Of a DNA stretch of 64,000 nucleotides, positions 8,420 to 17,339 are shown piece after piece. The stretch is from positions 558,001 through 622,000 of the forward strand of contig NZ_JAEVLS010000003.1 of assembly GCF_016801985.1 (NCBI RefSeq), in the 5' to 3' direction. Numbering within the stretch: the stretch's first letter is position 1; every line of letters starts with the position of its first letter. Below the pieces are notes generated by a model, which had not been told where the DNA came from, did not search any database, and worked only from the letters and a program-made list of their open reading frames with translations. A program made the translations under genes and the position numbers. The DNA comes from Steroidobacter gossypii (GTDB lineage: Bacteria; Pseudomonadota; Gammaproteobacteria; Steroidobacterales; Steroidobacteraceae).

Positions 8420-10765
8420 ATGACTGTGAAAGGAAGATTCACGGGCCTGCGCGCGTGGGCGACGGCGTTACCAGCGCCGATCCTGATGGGTCTCGCATTG
8501 CCTGCTGTCGCAGCGGGGGACGAGGAGGTCCGGCAGGCCAGCGCATTGGAAGAGGTGGTGGTCACCGCTCGCAAGCGTGAGGAATCCCTGCAGGACACGC
8601 CGATCGCAATCTCGGCATTCTCCGCCGCGGCGCTCGAGCGCCAGCAAATCACAAGCACCGAAGATCTGGATCAGATCGCGCCCAACCTCCAGTTCGCAAG
8701 CTACGGCCCGCTGACTGGAAACAACTCCGCGGCGCAAGTTTATATCCGCGGCATCGGCCAGAGCGATGGCTCCTCCGGCGTGGATCCCGGCGTCGGTTTG
8801 TATATTGACGATGTCTATATGGGCCGCTCGGTCGGCGGCGTGCTCGACTTTCGTGATATTTCCAACGTCCAGATCCTGCGCGGGCCGCAGGGCACGCTGT
8901 TCGGTCGCAACACCATCGGTGGCGCAGTGCTGCTGACGACCACGCTGCCCGGCAAGGAGTTTGGCGGCACGGCGCGACTGGGCTTCGGCGACGACAGCCT
9001 CTACGAAGGATTTGCTGCCGTGGACTTGCCCGTTTCCGACACCGTGTTCACGCGGTTCTCGGCGGGCGCGCGTCAACGTGACGGCTATGTGAGGCGCACC
9101 TTCGATGGCCTCGATCTCGGCAATGAAGACACCTATACCCTGCAGTCTTCGTTGCAGTGGCTGCCGAGCGACCGCTTCACCTTCACCTTGCGGGGCGATT
9201 ACACCAAAGAGGACGAGAACGGCTCGCCCTTTGTTTTCGCGTCGATCAACGAGTCGCAGGTGTTTCCCGCGGCCATCAGCAGTGGCGCCGGCTGTCCAGG
9301 GGCAACGTTCCCGCCGCCCTCGGTTCCCTTGGACGTCGTGGATCCACGCTGCGCCAACGATGCGACCTGGGATCTCGGCAAATATCGAAACGGCGGCAAC
9401 GCGCCGGCGAGCAGCACGCTGGAGAATTGGGGCGTGTCCGGAACGGTGGAGTGGGCGCTCAACGATACGTTCGCGCTCAAGTCCATCACCGCCTACCGCG
9501 AGCTGGAATGGAGTGGCAGCCGCGACGCCGACAATACCGGGCTGCTGGTTCTGCACACGGATTTCTCCAGCGCTGGAGATCAGTTCAGTCAGGAACTGCA
9601 GGCGCTGCTCGAGACGGACCGATTGAGTGGCGTGCTCGGCGCCTTCTATTTCGAGGAAACCATCGACGATTTCCTGCTCGTACCGTTCGCCGCGCCGCCG
9701 CCATTGGTGGCAAGCGGCGCCATCCCGGGGTCGATCGACTATCAGCGCGCGCTCATCGATAACGACAACTTCGCTTTGTTCACTCAGTGGACCTACGAGG
9801 TTACCGATGCGTTCAGCATCACGGCGGGCGCACGCTATACCGAGGAAACCAAAGGCATCGAGATCATTGCCTTCACGCTGACGCCCCTGACGCGACCGCT
9901 GGTGATTCCGACGACGCTCAACTTGCCGTTCACGCCCGGGCCGGGACTCAACATCATTCCACGGCCGTTCCAGAACAAATATGAATCCACCACGGGCTCG
10001 GCCAGCGTCCAGTATCGCTGGAACGATGCGCTGATGACGTACTTGAGCTGGTCGGAAGGATTCAAGAGCGGCGGCTTCAACCAGCGCTACAACCAGGCGC
10101 CGGCGGGCAACCTGCCGGTGGCCTTCGATGAGGAGACCGCCGAGACTTTCGAGTTCGGCTTCAAGTCGCAGATCGGCGCCAACGTTCGCTTGAACGGCGC
10201 GATCTTCAGCACCGATTACGACAACATGCAACTCACTTATCGGCTCGGCATCGTGCCGCTGTTGTTCAACGCCGGCAAGTCGTCGATCGAAGGCGCGGAA
10301 CTGGAGCTGACGTACGCCCCAGGTCGGCTGATCGTCGAGGCCAGCGCCGGCTATCTGGACAACTCCTTCGACGAGATCGCCACCGTGCCCGACACGACCC
10401 AGACCGTCGGCCCCGACAATACTTTGCCATTCGCACCCGAGTGGCAGGCCAACCTCGGCATCGGCTACGACTTCGATCTCGGCAGCGCCACTTTGACGCC
10501 GCGCCTCAACGTCACGCACACCTCGGAGCAATACTTCGACGCCGCCAACTCCATCGAAGTCGCGCAGCTCGACGACGTGACGCTGCTCAATGCCTCGCTG
10601 ACTTTGGAGATGGGCGCATGGCGATTCAGAGCTGGCGTGAACAACGCCACCGACGAACAATACCGCGTCGCCGGCAACTCCTCCTTCAGCACCTCGGCCG
10701 GCTACGCGGAAGTGATCTACTCGCGCCCAAGGAACTACTTCGTTTCGGCTAGCGTGGACTTCTAG
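8420..10765 (+). CDS. TonB-dependent outer-membrane receptor
   Basis: This is a 781-residue TonB-dependent receptor. ATG 8420 follows an AGGGGG ribosome site. The signal peptide ends near PAVAAG (residue 33), and the TonB-box-like LEEVVVTARKRE lies at about residues 43-54. The plug contains VYIRGIGQSDGSSG, VGLYIDDVYMGRSVG and VQILRGPQGTLFGRNTIGGA. The barrel ends in SASVDF, the usual terminal Phe needed for assembly. It is divergent from the P450 gene across 240 bases and converges on the TetR gene. The ligand is unknown; the family also covers vitamin B12, saccharide and hydrophobic-substrate receptors. Shared neighbourhood with P450 and CoA-transferase genes suggests a carbon substrate rather than iron, but this is inference. 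Confidence 0.93.
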   Translation: MTVKGRFTGLRAWATALPAPILMGLALPAVAAGDEEVRQASALEEVVVTARKREESLQDTPIAISAFSAAALERQQITSTEDLDQIAPNLQFASYGPLTGNNSAAQVYIRGIGQSDGSSGVDPGVGLYIDDVYMGRSVGGVLDFRDISNVQILRGPQGTLFGRNTIGGAVLLTTTLPGKEFGGTARLGFGDDSLYEGFAAVDLPVSDTVFTRFSAGARQRDGYVRRTFDGLDLGNEDTYTLQSSLQWLPSDRFTFTLRGDYTKEDENGSPFVFASINESQVFPAAISSGAGCPGATFPPPSVPLDVVDPRCANDATWDLGKYRNGGNAPASSTLENWGVSGTVEWALNDTFALKSITAYRELEWSGSRDADNTGLLVLHTDFSSAGDQFSQELQALLETDRLSGVLGAFYFEETIDDFLLVPFAAPPPLVASGAIPGSIDYQRALIDNDNFALFTQWTYEVTDAFSITAGARYTEETKGIEIIAFTLTPLTRPLVIPTTLNLPFTPGPGLNIIPRPFQNKYESTTGSASVQYRWNDALMTYLSWSEGFKSGGFNQRYNQAPAGNLPVAFDEETAETFEFGFKSQIGANVRLNGAIFSTDYDNMQLTYRLGIVPLLFNAGKSSIEGAELELTYAPGRLIVEASAGYLDNSFDEIATVPDTTQTVGPDNTLPFAPEWQANLGIGYDFDLGSATLTPRLNVTHTSEQYFDAANSIEVAQLDDVTLLNASLTLEMGAWRFRAGVNNATDEQYRVAGNSSFSTSAGYAEVIYSRPRNYFVSASVDF

Positions 10766-10816
10766 GCTTGAGACAACGCCTCGAAGGCTGCGGCGCCGTC
10801 GATAGATGGCTCCGGC

Positions 10817-11482
10817 TCAAGCCACATCGGCGAGGATATCTTCTGCCGCCTCGGAAGCGAGGCGATCGGCTTGAACAGCTGGCACGCCCAGCGAACGGAG
10901 CAAGCCGGCCGCCATGCCCTTGGCGATGCTGATGGGCGGTGTAACGAGGCGCTCCTCCAGGGCATGACGCAGCGAGATCACGATGGTGCCCATCACCAGC
11001 AGCACCGCCACTTCGAGATCCACATGTTTGAATCTCTGCTGCGTGATCCCTTGCTGAACGTCTTCTCGCAGATTCCGGTTGATCGGGGCATCGACCATGG
11101 TTGCACCCGAATTCAAACGCCATAGCACCTGAGCACTCTCGCGATGTTCAATGGCAAACCGCATGAACACGCATAGTGCCCGGGCCAACTGAGCCGCCGG
11201 GTCCGTGACACCGGCGTTCGCTTCGTTGACCGCCTGTTCCGCCTGCCGTCGCACGGCGCTGGCGATCTCGCGAGCGAACACGTCCTTGTCGATGAAGTGA
11301 TTGTAGAAGCTGCCCTTCGCCACTTCCGCCGTGGCAACGATCTGATCGACCGTCACGCCCTCGACATCGCGCGAAGCAAACAGCGTGCGTCCGGCACTCA
11401 TCAGCGCCGCGCGCGTGCGCTCCCACCGCCGATCCATCTTAGGCGGAGCTTTGTCGTTCGGAGTCCGTTTGCTGGAAGACAT
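10817..11482 (-). CDS. TetR-family transcriptional regulator
   Basis: This is a 221-residue TetR-type repressor. The N-terminal DNA-binding domain shows RTRAALMSAGRTLFASRDVEGVTVDQIV and then the recognition helix AEVAKGSFYNHFIDKDV (about residues 22-75). The remainder is an all-helical ligand domain. ATG 11482 is used; a later ATG at 11437 (MDRRWERTR) would also preserve the domain. The gene lies 54 bases downstream of the CoA-transferase operon on the same strand, so it may be read through from the operon or have its own promoter. Likely targets are that operon or the converging TonB receptor gene. The inducer cannot be read; acyl-CoA sensing is common in this family. Confidence 0.88.
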   Translation of the reverse strand: MSSSKRTPNDKAPPKMDRRWERTRAALMSAGRTLFASRDVEGVTVDQIVATAEVAKGSFYNHFIDKDVFAREIASAVRRQAEQAVNEANAGVTDPAAQLARALCVFMRFAIEHRESAQVLWRLNSGATMVDAPINRNLREDVQQGITQQRFKHVDLEVAVLLVMGTIVISLRHALEERLVTPPISIAKGMAAGLLRSLGVPAVQADRLASEAAEDILADVA

Positions 11483-11536
11483 AGCCCGATGGTATGCGCC
11501 GACGGAAAATTGGCAAGAGACAACGGGAAAACGTCG

Positions 11537-12745
11537 CTATCGCTCTCGCTTCGGAGGCTGCAACTGCTCGATTTCCGCGGGGCTGAAACCCAGCGAGTCG
11601 AGGATCTCATGGCTGTGCTCGCCAATGCGGGGCGGAGCCGTGTTCACGCCGGGCGTGTCCTCGCTGAACAGAAATCCTGCGTTGACGATCTTGACCTGCT
11701 CGCGCTCCGGCAAGCCGGGGATGCTGAGGTCAAGTTTCAGCCGGCGCGCTTCGAGCGCAGGCAACGACACCGCCTCGGTGACATTACGAACCATGCCGCA
11801 GGGGATGCCTGCCGCGCTCAGCCTCGACTCCCATTGCTCAGCGGGCGCCTGGTGAAAGACGCCTTCCAACTCCAGGCGCATCTCGGCGGAATGTTTGCGG
11901 CGCAGATCCGGGGTTAGGAAGCGGGCATCGCTCAGCCAATCTTCGCAGCCGACCTCGCGGGCCAGCGTTTCGAATTGCGCCTGCTGCACGACGCCGAGTG
12001 AAATCTGCCGGCCGTCACTGGCGGTGAATACCGCCGACGTGGGTTGACCGCTGTAACCGATGTTTCCTGTGCGCTCGGGCGGATTGCCCGTCACGAGGTA
12101 AGGAACGACGGCGGACGTCATGAACGCCATGCTGGCGTCGAACATCGCCACATCGATGTATTCGCCTCGACGTTCGCGCTGCCGCCGCAGCAGCGCCGCG
12201 AGAATGGCGAAGGCGGCCGTTTGACCGGTGAGCGTATCGACCACCGGAAAGCCCACTCGCGCCGGCGCGTCTCCCGCCGTACCTCCCAACGTCATCATGC
12301 CAGTTGTGGCCTGCACGATGTTGTCGATAGCTGGCCAGTCACGACGGGGACCGCTCTGGCCGTAACCGGAGATGGAGCAGTAGATCAGCTCCGGGCGCAG
12401 CGCGCGCACCGATGTATAGTCGAGACCGAACTTCGCCATCACGCCGGGCCTGAAGTTCTCGACCAGCACGTCGCAGGTGGCGATCAGACGCCGGGCCGCT
12501 TCCTGCGCGAGCGGTTGCTTGAGATCCAGCGTCATGGATTTTTTGCCCGCGTTGACGGCGATGAACGCCGGAGCCATGCCGTCATAGCGCCGATCGTTTC
12601 CATAGCTGCGCATAGTGTCGCCGCGCCCCGGCGCTTCGATCTTGATCACCTCCGCGCCGAGCAGTCGCAGCAGGTGGGTGGCGAACGGCCCTGCCATCAC
12701 ATGGGTGAAGTCGGCGACGCGAATGCCTTCAAGCGGTAGGCTCAT
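11537..12745 (-). CDS. family III CoA-transferase (CaiB/BaiF type)
   Basis: This is a 402-residue single-domain class III CoA-transferase, which moves CoA between carboxylic acids. The N-terminal core shows GIRVADFTHVMAGPFATHLL and LGAEVIKIEAPGRGD, then VLVENFRPGVMAKFGLDY. The catalytic aspartate expected in this family is present at residue 203 in the stretch YIDVAMFDASMAF. It is the last gene of the long minus-strand operon, and its ATG overlaps the stop of the TRAP binding-protein gene (ATGA, 12742-12745). It is the only CoA-transferase unit here with the standard Asp, so it is the best candidate for activating the acid that the TRAP system imports. Substrate specificity cannot be deduced. 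Confidence 0.93.
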   Translation of the reverse strand: MSLPLEGIRVADFTHVMAGPFATHLLRLLGAEVIKIEAPGRGDTMRSYGNDRRYDGMAPAFIAVNAGKKSMTLDLKQPLAQEAARRLIATCDVLVENFRPGVMAKFGLDYTSVRALRPELIYCSISGYGQSGPRRDWPAIDNIVQATTGMMTLGGTAGDAPARVGFPVVDTLTGQTAAFAILAALLRRQRERRGEYIDVAMFDASMAFMTSAVVPYLVTGNPPERTGNIGYSGQPTSAVFTASDGRQISLGVVQQAQFETLAREVGCEDWLSDARFLTPDLRRKHSAEMRLELEGVFHQAPAEQWESRLSAAGIPCGMVRNVTEAVSLPALEARRLKLDLSIPGLPEREQVKIVNAGFLFSEDTPGVNTAPPRIGEHSHEILDSLGFSPAEIEQLQPPKRER

Positions 12746-13782
12746 GTTTCATCTCTGCTGCAGCGGATGCCGGTGTCGTCCTTGACCTGTGCGGCAAGTG
12801 AGCGCGCCAGGCGGTAAGCGGGCATGCCATCGATGGCGAAGCGGGCGAGCTCGCGGGCTCGGACTTCTCCGTCGCGCTCGTATAGCGCGTCGAAGCGCGC
12901 CTGTTGGTCTGATGGCATGTCGTGGAATTCGATGTTGTGCTCGCGGCCGGCCGCCATGCCGGCTTCGTTTGCAACCAACAGCTCCGACGCGAGCGCCTGC
13001 TCCCACACTGCGGTGCTACGCTCGAGCAGATCTCTTTGCGCATCGGTCAACGTGCGCCAGCGACGCTCGCTCATGGCGCGGGCCGCGTAGGCGCCGCGCG
13101 GAATCTTGATGGTGTTGAAGTACTTCGCCACTTCAGCGAAATGCAGCGATCGCAATGTATCGGGCGGCGCGATGACGCCGTCCAGCACGCCCTTGGCCAA
13201 CGCCGAATAGACTTCGCCCATCGGCATGTCGACGGGGTCGGCTCCGAGATTCTCGAGCACGGCGAGCAACTCCGATGGCGCGCGCAGCCGCAGGCCACGC
13301 AGGTCATCCAGGCTATGCACGGGGCGATCGCGAGTAACGATGCCGGGCAGATTTCCCCCTTGCACGGCGAGGATCTTCAGATCGTGCAGCTCTCGCTTGA
13401 ACTGCGGCTCGGCCGCGACCAGGCAACGCCACATCGCGGTCTGTTGCTGGAACGTTTCCAAACCGCCGTAGAATCCGGCCTGCGCCCGGATGAGATGAGC
13501 GCCGCCGCGGGCATAGATGGGTGTGATCAGGCCGATATCGGCAACGCCATGTCGCAGCTCGTGCATGGAGTGCTCGGAGGACAGCAACGAGCCGGACCAG
13601 TACGGTTGGATGTCGATGGCCCCGTTGGATTGTTGCTCGACCCATTGCATCCAGGCGAGGTCGGCACGGCTGAAGGGGTGAGAAGGGCTGAAGGGACTTG
13701 CATAGGTGAGCACCGTCACGCCAGGTGTCGGCTGCGTGCAACCCGCCATACATATAATAAGTAGGGCGAGCAGGGCTCTCAC
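12742..13782 (-). CDS. TRAP transporter substrate-binding protein, DctP family, lipoprotein
   Basis: This is a 346-residue DctP-family solute receptor for a tripartite ATP-independent (TRAP) importer of organic acids. The N-terminus (MRALLALLIICMAGC) is a lipoprotein signal with Cys15 as the likely lipid anchor, less usual than the free periplasmic form. Family features are YWSGSLLSSEHSMHELRHGVADIG and the ligand-site region LRGLRLRAPSELLAVLENLGADPVDMPMGEVYSAL, where an Arg normally binds the substrate carboxylate. Both ends overlap neighbours by ATGA. The membrane subunits lie about 5 kb upstream in the same operon, separated by the enzyme genes, so transport and metabolism are expressed together. 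Confidence 0.9.
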   Translation of the reverse strand: MRALLALLIICMAGCTQPTPGVTVLTYASPFSPSHPFSRADLAWMQWVEQQSNGAIDIQPYWSGSLLSSEHSMHELRHGVADIGLITPIYARGGAHLIRAQAGFYGGLETFQQQTAMWRCLVAAEPQFKRELHDLKILAVQGGNLPGIVTRDRPVHSLDDLRGLRLRAPSELLAVLENLGADPVDMPMGEVYSALAKGVLDGVIAPPDTLRSLHFAEVAKYFNTIKIPRGAYAARAMSERRWRTLTDAQRDLLERSTAVWEQALASELLVANEAGMAAGREHNIEFHDMPSDQQARFDALYERDGEVRARELARFAIDGMPAYRLARSLAAQVKDDTGIRCSRDET

Positions 13783-15068
13783 AGCAGGCCCTCCTGGCGC
13801 AGGAAGCCCGCGACGTGCTCGACCATGCGCTCATGGCTCCAGTCCTTGGCGCTTACCATATCCGCGGACAACGCAAGCGTCGGAATGCCTGCTCGCGCCA
13901 GCGCGTGTTCGGTCAGTTTGGTGCCGGACTGAGACAGTCGATTGTCGGGCGGCACCAGCATGACGGCGGCGTCGATGTCACAGCGATCCGCCTCGCTGAC
14001 CATCCATTCATTCATCCAGGGCGGCAGATGCAGCACTTCGTTCATGGAGCAGATGCGACTGGCCAGTGCGTGCAGCGGGCGGTCGTGCAACTCGCGAATG
14101 TATTGTGGGCCGGCGAAGGGCATGTACATCGACCACACGAACACTGCGCCGTAACGATCTTCCAAGGCGCTGTAGAACCCTGGATCGTGCCACAAGCCGG
14201 CGCCGATCCACATCAGACGCAGACGTTCCCGGACGCCGACGCCGACGCCGTCCGCGATGCGTTGTTTCACTTCGTCGCGAAAGCATCGCGCATGAGCCAC
14301 GGCCCAGGGCGAGCCACGATGCCACTGGGGAATCATGGTGTTGGGCATCTGCTCGGCAATGGAAACGGGGCAGGGCCGGGCGGCGCCAATCATTTGCGCC
14401 GCTTCGGCGATATAACCTTCCTGTTCGTTGATGGCGAGCATCAGCTGCAGGAATTTGTCTTCATCGAACTTGCGGCCAGTGCGATCCTCCAGCAGGGCGA
14501 TCAGCTGGCGCATCTCGGCCACGAGCAGTTCGATGCGACGCTGCTCGAATACTTCTTCCCAACGTTGGTTGGAGTGGCGGAACCACTGCGGGTCCTTGTG
14601 TTGCCAGCCCGGCGCCTCCAGCGCAAAGAACTCACTGCCCAGCGCCGTCGCCCACTGGCTGAAAACGTGCTCGATGCATTCGCAGGTGAGACGCGCGACC
14701 AGCACGGTCGGCTTGGGAAGGCCGCCCCAGGGCGCCACACGGGGATTGTTGTCCAGCGTGCACGCCAGACCCAGCGAGCAATAGCGGCACCGATTGGCCG
14801 GATAGCCGAGATCGCCCAACACCTGATCGTAGTGCTTGGAAAGCTGTTTCGCCGAGATGTACGCGGACCACCACTGATTGGTCACCAGTGGAATGTCCAT
14901 GACGTGGAAGATCTCGTGCGGCGTGTCGGCCTGCGCGATGGCGAAGGGCTCGCCGGCGTCGATCACACGACGCTTCAGATCGGCGACGAAGTCGCGCTGA
15001 TACGCGGTGGCCGCCGACGTGCATTCCAGATCTTTGCGGCTGCGTTGGCCGCCGTTATGTGTGCTCAT
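13779..15068 (-). CDS. 2-hydroxyacyl-CoA dehydratase / benzoyl-CoA reductase-like subunit A
   Basis: This 429-residue protein belongs to the 2-hydroxyacyl-CoA dehydratase family (HgdA/HgdB, FldB/FldC, BcrB/BcrC), whose members bind a [4Fe-4S] cluster and catalyse radical dehydration or ring reduction on CoA thioesters. The N-terminal domain shows HVMDIPLVTNQWWSAYISA. Candidate cluster cysteines are C94, C97 and C103 (RCRYCSLGLAC) plus C129 and C131. The C-terminal helix-strand domain ends AGIPTLALSADMVSAKDWSHE. The third family cysteine, expected in the C-terminal domain, appears as Asn/Arg (PPDNRL). I chose ATG 15068 because it forms an ATGA overlap with the fused CoA-transferase; the open frame upstream to 15122 is that gene's coding region. 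No activator ATPase is adjacent. Confidence 0.8.
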   Translation of the reverse strand: MSTHNGGQRSRKDLECTSAATAYQRDFVADLKRRVIDAGEPFAIAQADTPHEIFHVMDIPLVTNQWWSAYISAKQLSKHYDQVLGDLGYPANRCRYCSLGLACTLDNNPRVAPWGGLPKPTVLVARLTCECIEHVFSQWATALGSEFFALEAPGWQHKDPQWFRHSNQRWEEVFEQRRIELLVAEMRQLIALLEDRTGRKFDEDKFLQLMLAINEQEGYIAEAAQMIGAARPCPVSIAEQMPNTMIPQWHRGSPWAVAHARCFRDEVKQRIADGVGVGVRERLRLMWIGAGLWHDPGFYSALEDRYGAVFVWSMYMPFAGPQYIRELHDRPLHALASRICSMNEVLHLPPWMNEWMVSEADRCDIDAAVMLVPPDNRLSQSGTKLTEHALARAGIPTLALSADMVSAKDWSHERMVEHVAGFLRQEGLL

Positions 15069-17245
15069 CGAAACACTCCGAGCTGTTGCAGCTCGTCGAT
15101 GCGGGCGTCGCTCAGACCGCACAACTCCCGGGCGATCGCGATGCTGTGCTCGCCGATGGAAGGCGCGCGATAGGGCGCTGTGGCGCTGCTCGAGAAGCTG
15201 ATCGGCGTGCGTACATGGCCGAACGTTCCCAGCAGCGGATGATCCAGATCGAGCAGCGCGTGGCGCGCATTGATCTGAGGGTCGCGCTCGATCAAGTCCT
15301 CGATGTCCTGCACGACGCCCGCTGCAATGCCTGCGGCTTGCAGCTGTTCCATCAGTGCGTGCGGGTCGTGTTCACGACACCATGCGCTCAGCGCGACGTT
15401 GGCTGCTTGGGGAGAGGAGGTTGCATCGAGCTTGGCGATTGCGCAAAGGCGCTGCCAGTCTGCTTGCGAGCCGAGCCGGATGGCGACCCACTGGTCATCT
15501 CCGGCGGCGGGATAGACCCCTTGATGAAACGTTCGGGCGTCGTCGTTGCCTTGGCGCGTCGGCCGTTCGCCGCGCGCTGCTGCGACGATGGCGTCGTGCA
15601 TCTGTTGCACACAGATCTCGTACATCGCCGCGTCGATGTGACATCCCTTGCCGGTGCGGCGGCGATAGTCCACGGCCGCGGCGGTCGCGGCCGCCATCAC
15701 ATAGGGAACGATCACATCTCCGTAAGGAACGGCGCCGGGAATGACCGGATTGCGATCCGGCCAGCCGGTGAGAAACGTTCGGCCCGAGAGGGCGGCGCCC
15801 GTGCCATCCACGCCCCACGATTCCGCCAGCGGTCCGGTCTGTCCATAGACGCTGCCGGACACCATGATCAACCCCGGGTGACGTTTCTGCAGCAACGCAT
15901 AGTCGAGGCCGAGCTTGGCCATGGTGCCGGGCGAGAAATTCTCCACCACGATGTCCGCCCAATCGAGCAGCGGCTCGAGCACCTCGCGGCTTTGCGGCAG
16001 CTTCAGATCGAGGGCGAGGCTGCGCTTCGATGTATTCAGATGCGCGAACCAGGGCTTGTCATCGAAGCTGTCCGCGCGTGAGGCGCTCACTTGGACGTCG
16101 ATGCGAGAAAGGCAGGGACGGCTGCGGGTTTCGACTTTGATGATTTCGCAGCCCAGGTCCCCAAGGACTTTGGTGGTGATCGAGCCCACCAATGCCCAGG
16201 AGAAATCGAGCACCCGCAAGCCCTGCAGTGGGCCGGGACGCCTACTCGTGGATGTGGCCGGGCGCACCGATGCGCCGGCTTCGCCTTCGATCATGGCGAC
16301 AAAGCGCGAAGGTATGCGCTGTCCTGCATTGTTTCTTGTCCAGAAGTCGCGCGCCTGAAGATGAGGATCCGCAAGGACGTCGCCAGGCTCGGCGACCACA
16401 GTGGCGTTGATCCCTCGGCGCCGACCTTCGGTCGCGATGTCGTGTCGCGTGCGCGTAGAGAAAAAGGCCTCGATGGCTTGCTCCCACTCGCGGCGTGTTT
16501 CTGGAGCGAGCGTGGAGCGGTTGTATTTCGACCAGTCGACGCCTTGCAGCGGATTGGGCAGTCCGGCCTCGTCGATCCAATCGCTCAGGGCCTGATTGGC
16601 GGGCGCGCCGAAGCGGCCCGTCATCAGCGTGTGGAAACAAAATCCGTCAGCGAGCGGCCAGATGCAGCGAACGGTGGCGCGCCCGTAGTTCAACGCGCCG
16701 CCCACTCGATGCAGTTTGCGACGATCGAACTGCCAGACCAGCACGCCGTTGACGTTGCGTGAGAACGCGACTTCCTGAACCGAGACGTCGACGTGTTGGC
16801 CGCGGCCGGTATTCGCCAGATCGACCCACGCCGCCATCGCGCCGGCAGCCGCCACCATATCCGCGTGAAACCAGCAGGCGTCCAGCGCTTCCTTCACTGG
16901 GGGCCGGTCCGGATCCCCTGTCACCCGAAGCGTTCCCCCCATGGCCGATGCAATCAACTCTCCGCCGTGCCACGCGGCTCGGGGGCCTTCGCTGCCGAAG
17001 GTTGTCACCGAGACATGAATCAATCGCGGATTCATTTGCTCGATTCGCGCTCTCGAGAACCCAGCCGTTTGCAGGGCGGGCAACCCGAGGCTCTCGATCA
17101 GAAACTGCGCGTCAGGCAGCTCGTTCGCGAGCGATGAAACATCCACGGCTCGAACGTCGGCCCCAAACGAGGCGAGCAGACGCGCGAGCGCACTGTCAGC
17201 TGTGCCATCCAGTGCCAGCACACGCACATCTTGCAACGGCTTCAT
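15065..17245 (-). CDS. tandem (double-domain) family III CoA-transferase
   Basis: This is a 726-residue protein made of two class III CoA-transferase units. The N-terminal half (about 1-335) is divergent: FGADVRAVD, RLIHVSVTTFGSEGPRAAW, GRGQHVDVSVQEVAFS. The C-terminal half (about 338-726) is canonical: LQGLRVLDFSWALVGS, LGCEIIKVETRSRP, VVENFSPGTMAKLGLDY, GKGCHIDAAMYEICVQQ. At the position of the family's catalytic Asp both halves carry Glu (E158 and E543). ATG 17245 has GGAG five bases upstream and overlaps the stop of a duplicated mini-ORF; an earlier in-frame start at 17296 would read through the repeat. Class III enzymes work as interlocked dimers, so this fusion may form its own pseudo-dimer. 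Its substrate is probably the acid handled by the dehydratase-like pair. Confidence 0.9.
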   Translation of the reverse strand: MKPLQDVRVLALDGTADSALARLLASFGADVRAVDVSSLANELPDAQFLIESLGLPALQTAGFSRARIEQMNPRLIHVSVTTFGSEGPRAAWHGGELIASAMGGTLRVTGDPDRPPVKEALDACWFHADMVAAAGAMAAWVDLANTGRGQHVDVSVQEVAFSRNVNGVLVWQFDRRKLHRVGGALNYGRATVRCIWPLADGFCFHTLMTGRFGAPANQALSDWIDEAGLPNPLQGVDWSKYNRSTLAPETRREWEQAIEAFFSTRTRHDIATEGRRRGINATVVAEPGDVLADPHLQARDFWTRNNAGQRIPSRFVAMIEGEAGASVRPATSTSRRPGPLQGLRVLDFSWALVGSITTKVLGDLGCEIIKVETRSRPCLSRIDVQVSASRADSFDDKPWFAHLNTSKRSLALDLKLPQSREVLEPLLDWADIVVENFSPGTMAKLGLDYALLQKRHPGLIMVSGSVYGQTGPLAESWGVDGTGAALSGRTFLTGWPDRNPVIPGAVPYGDVIVPYVMAAATAAAVDYRRRTGKGCHIDAAMYEICVQQMHDAIVAAARGERPTRQGNDDARTFHQGVYPAAGDDQWVAIRLGSQADWQRLCAIAKLDATSSPQAANVALSAWCREHDPHALMEQLQAAGIAAGVVQDIEDLIERDPQINARHALLDLDHPLLGTFGHVRTPISFSSSATAPYRAPSIGEHSIAIARELCGLSDARIDELQQLGVFR

Positions 17246-17292
17246 GCAATCTCCAGCGCGGCTCGGAACTGCGAATCTTGCACTGGCTTCAT
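17242..17292 (-). CDS. 16-codon coupled mini-ORF (repeat copy 2)
   Basis: This short frame reads MKPVQDSQFRAALEIA and stops at TGA. It begins at an ATGA overlap with mini-ORF 1 and ends at an ATGA overlap with the fused CoA-transferase. It carries its own GGAG site. The first residues copy the start of the CoA-transferase (MKPLQD) and the last copy the end of the upstream dehydratase subunit (FRNALEVA). It is most likely a by-product of duplication that still passes ribosomes along the chain. Confidence 0.35.
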   Translation of the reverse strand: MKPVQDSQFRAALEIA

Positions 17293-17339
17293 GCAATCTC
17301 CAGCGCGGCTCGGAGCTGCGAATCTTGCATTGGCTTCAT
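17246..17339. repeat. two tandem 47-bp units duplicating a stop/start junction
   Basis: Bases 17246-17292 and 17293-17339 are identical except at two positions (45 of 47). Partial copies flank them: the left flank is the true start of the CoA-transferase gene, and the right flank is the true end of the dehydratase-like B gene. Each unit therefore holds the last codons of one gene, a GGAG ribosome site, the ATGA overlap and the first codons of the next. Confidence 0.95.
17289..17339 (-). CDS. 16-codon coupled mini-ORF (repeat copy 1)
   Basis: This short frame reads MKPMQDSQLRAALEIA and stops at TGA. Its ATG overlaps the stop of the dehydratase-like B gene (17336-17339), and its stop overlaps the start of the second mini-ORF (17289-17292). 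A GGAGG-like site lies in the end of the upstream gene. It arose from duplication of the gene junction. Whether the peptide is stable or useful is unknown. Confidence 0.35.
   Translation of the reverse strand: MKPMQDSQLRAALEIA

Noticed and set aside
8468-10660. Long open frame (730 codons) on the minus strand
   Set aside because: Antisense shadow of the TonB receptor at 8420-10765, with low-complexity composition and no motif.
10765-10823. GGCTTGAG and CTCAAGCC as a terminator between the TonB receptor and TetR genes
   Set aside because: The arms match over 8 bases but enclose a 43-base loop and lack a T-run, so a functional terminator is not supported.
13815-16081. Plus-strand frames opposite the dehydratase-like A gene and the double CoA-transferase
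   Set aside because: Arg/His-rich shadows. The minus-strand genes are coupled by ATGA overlaps and match known families.
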